This document shows positions 6,052 to 9,749 of a stretch of DNA of 9,749 bases, piece by piece. The DNA is from JAKVAV01 sp964635965 (lineage in GTDB: Bacteria; Bacteroidota; Bacteroidia; Flavobacteriales_D; Cryomorphaceae). A model generated the notes under the pieces. The model worked only from the letters and a program-made list of their open reading frames with translations, searched no databases and was not told the DNA's origin. Location: the NCBI GenBank assembly GCA_964635965.1, contig CAZWQX010000145.1, forward strand, positions 1 to 9,749. The letters are read 5' to 3'. The position numbers and the translations under genes were made by a program. Position 1 is the stretch's first letter. Every line of letters starts with the position of its first letter.

Positions 6052-7863
6052 ATGAAAAAGCTAATTTTCTTTTCAGTTCTATTTACGCTTGCTCAATTTT
6101 TGCAAGCACAAGCTCCTCAAAAGATGAGCTATCAATCTGTTATCCGTGATGCGGAAGATAACCTCGTTACGGAAACTGCAGTGGGCATTCAGATATCTAT
6201 TTTGGAAGGTTCACCTGAGGGAACTGCAGTCTTCGTTGAAACCCATGCACCAATAACCAACAGCAATGGTCTTGCTTCTCTCGAGATAGGATCAGGGGTG
6301 CCTGTAAGTGGAAGCATAGGATCTATTGACTGGGGTAATGGCCCGCACTACATCAAGAGTGAAACAGATCCTGATGGAGGAACAAACTACACCCTTTCCG
6401 GTACGACCGAACTGCTGTCTGTACCTTATGCCCTCTACGCAGCAAGTGCGGCTAGCGATGGTGATTGGACCATGTCCGCAGAATCATTAACCACCACGAA
6501 ATCGGTGGGTGTAGGAACAGATTCACCAAACTCCCCATTGCACGTGGCGGGAACAAGCACCAATGAAACCGCTGGCTTTGAAACCTCCTCGTCCAACTCG
6601 AGTCTCGGTTTTTACGCAGGTGATGCCAAAACGGGAGAATTAGGATTTGGGGCCAACTTATCCCTACGGTTGGATACGTCGAGTAACGGAAACATTAACT
6701 TCTTAACCGAAAATGCCACGCGTCTTTCAATTGCTAACGACGGTAGAACGGCTGTTGCGAAAACACTCGCTATCGGAACTTTAGCTCCAAGCCCTTTCAG
6801 CCTTCGGGTGAGGAACGATCCCGAAGAAACCGGCACAAACGAAATTGCCAGGTTCGTAAGCACCGCTTCCGACGGTAACATCGTTCTGGCCGAGAATAAC
6901 ATTGTTCGAGGTGCCTTAAGATTCATTGGAGGAGACTTTTTTATGAATGCTCCGAGTACGGATGCTCGTTTGAGATTTTTAGCCAATAATGTCGAGCGTA
7001 TGACCATCAATAGTCAGGGAAGAGTTGGTATTGGTGTAAGCCAGCCTCAATCGACATTACACGTTCGAGAGGGAGTGGATGCCAGTTTGGTTAACAACGG
7101 GTATTTGTTGCTGGGAGAACTGGGCGATAATAACTTGGTCATCGATAATAATGAGATTATTGCCAGAGATGCAGGACAGAATGAAAGACTATTCCTGAAC
7201 GCGACCGGCGGTCCGATTAGTTTTGGAAACTCAAATACTACATACAAGTTCGAGTTCTCCGGTGCGTCTTCAAATTATGTTGCCCGATTTGTAAATACCT
7301 CGAAAGGTGGAAGTGATGGTATCATTATTCAGACGGGACCTGACGATGACCCCGACAATAGCAATAACTTCATTCGGTTTAGAGATGGTGATGGTGATGA
7401 TATCGGAAGCATCAGAGGAGGAGAAGGCCTTCAAATGGCAATAGTTTATACTTCAGACTCCCGTCTTAAGAAAAATGTAGAGCCCGTAGAAAACGCTCTT
7501 TCTGTAATCAACAAGATGGAACCGGTTACCTATGAGTTCATTTCGAAAGGCAGCAATAGAGTTTCGGGGTTCTTGGCCCAAGATCTTCAAAAGGTTTATC
7601 CTGAAGTAGTTTCGGGTGATCCCGATGGCAATGTTGAAGAAGATCCAATGGGAATAGACTATGGTATGCTCACTCCGCTTCTCACTGCGGCCATTAAGGA
7701 GCAACAAGAGCTAATAAATCTGCAAGCGGAGAAAATTGAAGCTCTTGAAAAAGTAGTAGCCGAAAAAGAAGGTAGCCTAAATACCATGAAAGCCCAACTT
7801 GAGTCGAACACCCAAGTTATAAAGGAGCTCCAAGGTTTGTTCAATGCGGAAGCGAGTAAATAA
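6052..7863 (+). CDS. Secreted fibre-like protein with Peptidase_S74 chaperone domain
   Basis: A signal peptide (residues 1-19, MKKLIFFSVLFTLAQFLQA) precedes an N-terminal domain (20-131, APQKMSYQSVIRDA to LLSVPYALYA) that is common in Bacteroidota 'tail fiber domain-containing' proteins. The middle (about 150-460) is a repetitive beta-rich stalk with recurring V-G-I-G...P...LHV units at about 152, 239 and 325. The end is an endosialidase-type intramolecular chaperone domain: SDSRLKKN gives the proposed Ser468/Lys473 pair, followed by GFLAQDLQKVYPEVV and DYGMLTPLLTAAIKEQQ, then a coiled coil (about 555-600). In phage fibres this domain drives trimer assembly and then cuts itself off just before the serine. 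Here the signal peptide and lack of phage genes suggest a bacterial surface fibre. It is the first gene of an operon with the T9SS-sorted protein 19 nt downstream. Ligand and attachment are unknown. Confidence 0.85.
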   Translation: MKKLIFFSVLFTLAQFLQAQAPQKMSYQSVIRDAEDNLVTETAVGIQISILEGSPEGTAVFVETHAPITNSNGLASLEIGSGVPVSGSIGSIDWGNGPHYIKSETDPDGGTNYTLSGTTELLSVPYALYAASAASDGDWTMSAESLTTTKSVGVGTDSPNSPLHVAGTSTNETAGFETSSSNSSLGFYAGDAKTGELGFGANLSLRLDTSSNGNINFLTENATRLSIANDGRTAVAKTLAIGTLAPSPFSLRVRNDPEETGTNEIARFVSTASDGNIVLAENNIVRGALRFIGGDFFMNAPSTDARLRFLANNVERMTINSQGRVGIGVSQPQSTLHVREGVDASLVNNGYLLLGELGDNNLVIDNNEIIARDAGQNERLFLNATGGPISFGNSNTTYKFEFSGASSNYVARFVNTSKGGSDGIIIQTGPDDDPDNSNNFIRFRDGDGDDIGSIRGGEGLQMAIVYTSDSRLKKNVEPVENALSVINKMEPVTYEFISKGSNRVSGFLAQDLQKVYPEVVSGDPDGNVEEDPMGIDYGMLTPLLTAAIKEQQELINLQAEKIEALEKVVAEKEGSLNTMKAQLESNTQVIKELQGLFNAEASK

Positions 7864-7882
7864 CCGATAAACAATCCTTATC

Positions 7883-8677
7883 ATGAAAAATTTAATAGTA
7901 TTAATTCTAGCAATGATCGTTGGTATCTACTCTTATGGCCAGCAGTCAATAAATACGGCCGGAGGAGATCCTTCCGGTCCCGGACAAGCGAGCTTTTCTG
8001 TTGGACAGGTTGTTTACACGGCGCTTAACGAACCCAATGGCGCACGCCTGATTCAAGGAGTTCAAGTACCCTTTGAATTTGTAAACTGCTTAATAGGAGA
8101 AGATTGTGAAAACGAATGCCAGGCTCCGTTCCCTTCCGTAGAAGTGTCGAGCCTCAACTCGGTGATCAATGGCAATCAACTTACGGTTTCATGGGATCCC
8201 GTTCCCGGACAGCTCGGTTGTAACGTTCAAGGAAGACTGGCAGGAAGTGCACAAATCCAAGTAGATCAAATTATTCCGGGAGCCAATGCAAGTTCTTTCA
8301 CGCAAAACATAGGCGGAGTTCCACCAGGTGAATATGAGTGGAGGGTTCGTTGTGGTTGTTCACAAGATCCTCCGGTGGTAAGTCCATTTACTCCTTGGCA
8401 ACCAATTACTATCCCCGCTTCCATCTTGACTTCTAATCCAAATCCAACTACAGGACCTTCGGTGGTTAGTTTTCAGGTCCGAACAGAAGGCCTTGCAACC
8501 TTGGAAGTGTATGATTTGAGCGGTCGTTCATTAGGTGTTCTTTTCGCAGGAATGGCGATTCCCGACACACCTTACCAACTTGATTTCGACGGATCGGCCA
8601 TTCCAAATGGAATTTACATATATCGGCTAACGACGGAAACGGAAACCATTAATGAGCGATTTATGATCGCGAGGTAG
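7883..8677 (+). CDS. T9SS-sorted secreted protein with FnIII-like domain
   Basis: A signal peptide (1-19, MKNLIVLILAMIVGIYSYG) is followed by an N-terminal module, QSINTAGGDPSGPGQASFSVGQVVY...QGVQVPFE (about 21-65), seen in many small Bacteroidota secreted proteins. A cysteine-containing linker (C69, C75, C79) leads to a fibronectin-III-like domain (about 85-178, with LTVSWDPVPG and GEYEWRVRC) carrying C113, C157 and C159. The six cysteines suggest disulphides. Residues about 183-264 form a type A T9SS sorting domain: SNPNPTTG, then LEVYDLSGRSLG, then PNGIYIYRLTTETETINERFMIAR. The T9SS normally removes this domain on export and anchors or releases the cargo. The gene begins 19 nt after the fibre gene and is followed by a strong terminator, so the two are very likely co-transcribed. 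It might be a surface partner or anchor for the fibre, which lacks its own sorting domain; that link is inference. No catalytic motif is seen. Confidence 0.85.
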   Translation: MKNLIVLILAMIVGIYSYGQQSINTAGGDPSGPGQASFSVGQVVYTALNEPNGARLIQGVQVPFEFVNCLIGEDCENECQAPFPSVEVSSLNSVINGNQLTVSWDPVPGQLGCNVQGRLAGSAQIQVDQIIPGANASSFTQNIGGVPPGEYEWRVRCGCSQDPPVVSPFTPWQPITIPASILTSNPNPTTGPSVVSFQVRTEGLATLEVYDLSGRSLGVLFAGMAIPDTPYQLDFDGSAIPNGIYIYRLTTETETINERFMIAR

Positions 8678-8721
8678 CTGCACGCTTGAAGTTACAAGCA
8701 GCCGGCTTGCCGATTCCACGC

Positions 8722-8759
8722 ACTAAGACTCGTTTTCAATTCCGAAAACGGGTCTTAGT
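8722..8759 (+). terminator. Strong hairpin terminator after the fibre operon
   Basis: ACTAAGACTCGTTTTC pairs with GAAAACGGGTCTTAGT around the loop AATTCC, giving 16 continuous pairs with a single G-U. It begins 45 nt after the stop of the T9SS-sorted protein. No T-tract follows on either strand, so it may act as a stability or processing stem as well as a terminator. It separates the operon from the second fibre gene. Confidence 0.65.
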
Positions 8760-8780
8760 AAAGCGGCCGATAAACATTCA

Positions 8781-8806
8781 ATTGAGTTGAGTACAACAAA
8801 CTCAAT
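8781..8806. promoter_or_regulatory. Inverted repeat ATTGAGTT-N10-AACTCAAT
   Basis: Perfect 8-bp arms flank a 10-nt spacer, about 150 bp upstream of the second fibre gene and just after the terminator hairpin. A second pairing, GTTG-AGTA-CAAC, is nested at 8786-8797. The arms carry the TGAGT core also present in the direct-repeat site before the first fibre gene, but inverted rather than tandem. It is an operator candidate; the protein that might bind it is unknown. Confidence 0.35.
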
Positions 8807-8917
8807 AAGAGCTAACCCAAGCATTAATCAGATCTCGAAAAGAAGCTGCCCCCGGACTAACTAAAAGCCTTAATTCCATTCATCTATTCCAGGCGAAGAT
8901 CTTATCGAGCATCTAAC

Positions 8918-8936
8918 GTTTTCACAAAGCGAAAAC
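8918..8936 (+). promoter_or_regulatory. Leader hairpin just upstream of second fibre gene
   Basis: GTTTTC (8918-8923) and GAAAAC (8931-8936) form perfect 6-bp arms around ACAAAGC, with AA/TT able to extend the stem past one mismatch. It ends 16 nt before the ATG at 8953, so in mRNA it could affect ribosome loading. No perfect TAnnTTTG element was found in 8760-8952. TAACGTTTTC at 8914-8923 is a poor match. Confidence 0.35.
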
Positions 8937-8952
8937 ATTAATCTCTATTAAA

Positions 8953-9749
8953 ATGAAAAAGATAATTTCTTTCATATTCAGCATTGCTTTAGCACACCTC
9001 ATTTATGCTCAAGCACCACAAAAAATGAGCTACCAATCGGTAGTACGAGACGCAAACAATGACTTACTTACAGAAACGACGGTAGGTGTTCAAATTTCCA
9101 TCTTGCAAGGTTCAAGTTCGGGTACGGTTGTATTCGTCGAGAGTCATGCTCCAACCACTAATAGCAACGGCCTATTATCAGTTGAAATCGGTTCAGGTGT
9201 ACCGATAAGTGGAACCATTGAATCAATCGACTGGTCTAACGGTCCGTATTATATTAAAAGCGAAACGGACCCCAATGGTGGAATAAACTATACCCTTTCA
9301 GGAACTACTGAATTGCTCTCTGTTCCTTACGCTCTTTATGCCGGTAAATCTGGATCGAATGATGGGTGGATATTATCAGGAGACACCTTGCACAGCGATA
9401 ACAGAAGAGTGGGTATAGGAAGAACGAATCCGGCTTCCCTTTTGCACGTTGAAGATGATGCAATCGGAATAACCCAAACGTCTCAAGGTGGAGCAATTGC
9501 CATTGGAACATACGTTGACGAAACTTTCGGAGCGTATTTCCAAACCCACTCGAATCATCCGTTGAATTTTACCACCAACAATAACACGGCCCAAATGACT
9601 ATTCTGCAAAATGGAAATGTAGGAATTGGAACCGAAAATCCTGATGATCCAGTGGATATCCGAAGCAGCAGCGATGATAATTACACGGGACTCAAGATCG
9701 GAAATGCATCTTCCACTCATTTCATGCGCCTATTCGGTGGATACAATTC
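8953..9749 (+). CDS. Second secreted fibre-like protein, cut by window end
   Basis: From the ATG at 8953, 265 codons are open to the window edge. The signal peptide (MKKIISFIFSIALAHLIYA) is followed by the same N-terminal domain as the first fibre protein. By hand alignment about 90 of 112 residues from AQAPQKMSYQSV to SVPYALYA are identical (roughly 80%), while codons differ widely. After that the two diverge. Here the stalk has VGIGRTNPASLLHV from about residue 153 and VGIGTENPDDPVDI from about 223. The C-terminus is not visible, so a Peptidase_S74 end like that of its neighbour is expected but not shown. It is separated from the upstream operon by a terminator and a 193-nt leader region, so it probably has its own promoter. 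It is a tandem paralogue, not a recent copy. Confidence 0.82.
   Translation, partial: MKKIISFIFSIALAHLIYAQAPQKMSYQSVVRDANNDLLTETTVGVQISILQGSSSGTVVFVESHAPTTNSNGLLSVEIGSGVPISGTIESIDWSNGPYYIKSETDPNGGINYTLSGTTELLSVPYALYAGKSGSNDGWILSGDTLHSDNRRVGIGRTNPASLLHVEDDAIGITQTSQGGAIAIGTYVDETFGAYFQTHSNHPLNFTTNNNTAQMTILQNGNVGIGTENPDDPVDIRSSSDDNYTGLKIGNASSTHFMRLFGGYN

Noticed and set aside
8684..8699. GCTTG-N6-CAAGC hairpin as the terminator of the fibre operon
   Set aside because: It has only a 5-bp stem and no T-tract. The 16-bp stem 23 nt further on is a far better candidate.
6152..9091. Recent duplication or recombination hot spot between the fibre genes
   Set aside because: The shared domain differs at many synonymous codons, so I see no long stretch of identical DNA.
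9305..9720. Leftward ORFs within the second fibre gene
   Set aside because: They are antisense to a frame that aligns at about 80% identity with the first fibre protein upstream of this point and keeps the V-G-I-G stalk repeats through it. They resemble nothing.
6052..9749. Prophage remnant, because of the tail-fibre-type S74 domain
   Set aside because: Both fibre proteins have Sec signal peptides, and no phage structural, lysis or integrase gene is present. The head domain is one seen in Bacteroidota secreted proteins.
1886..9749. Polysaccharide utilisation locus, as often found with HTCS regulators
   Set aside because: No SusC-like TonB-dependent transporter, SusD-like lipoprotein or glycoside hydrolase is encoded in the window.

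Overview
The window looks like a chromosomal segment of a Bacteroidota bacterium, probably a free-living, Flavobacteriales-like lineage (the order is a guess). Four features point there: a hybrid two-component regulator with sensor, kinase, receiver and AraC-type DNA-binding domains in one chain; a type IX secretion (T9SS) C-terminal sorting domain; a perfect match to the Bacteroidota -7 promoter element TAnnTTTG; and weak Shine-Dalgarno signals. I see no tRNA, rRNA, CRISPR array, insertion sequence or phage structural cluster.

Left block (1-1581, minus strand). Three genes run leftward: a small secreted outer-membrane-barrel-like protein, a Crp/Fnr-family regulator, and a secreted NTF2/SnoaL-like protein cut off by the window edge. 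The gaps between them hold two clean inverted repeats. One, TTGGT-N4-ACCAA, has the 5-4-5 geometry of a Crp/Fnr operator and sits about 41 bp upstream of a plausible start site for the NTF2-like gene.

Divergent intergenic region (1582-1885). It has no convincing gene but contains a 62-nt imperfect hairpin with about 21 base pairs. The large regulator that follows has no standard start codon in front of its hydrophobic signal segment.

Right block (1886-9749, plus strand). A 1348-residue hybrid sensor/regulator is followed by a two-gene operon. The first gene encodes a secreted fibre-like protein with a C-terminal Peptidase_S74 (endosialidase-type intramolecular chaperone) domain. The second encodes a 264-residue T9SS-sorted protein. 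A strong hairpin terminator closes this operon. A second fibre gene then starts and runs off the window; its N-terminal domain is about 80% identical to the first.

The most interesting feature lies between the regulator and the fibre operon. Two 18-bp near-identical direct repeats (15/18 identical) lie exactly 21 bp apart and end where the -33 element of a TAGTTTTG promoter would be. This is the layout of an AraC-type activator site. It suggests the hybrid regulator switches on a surface-fibre operon rather than the SusC/SusD glycan-uptake genes usually linked to this regulator class. Control, processing and surface display are inferences from sequence, not shown.
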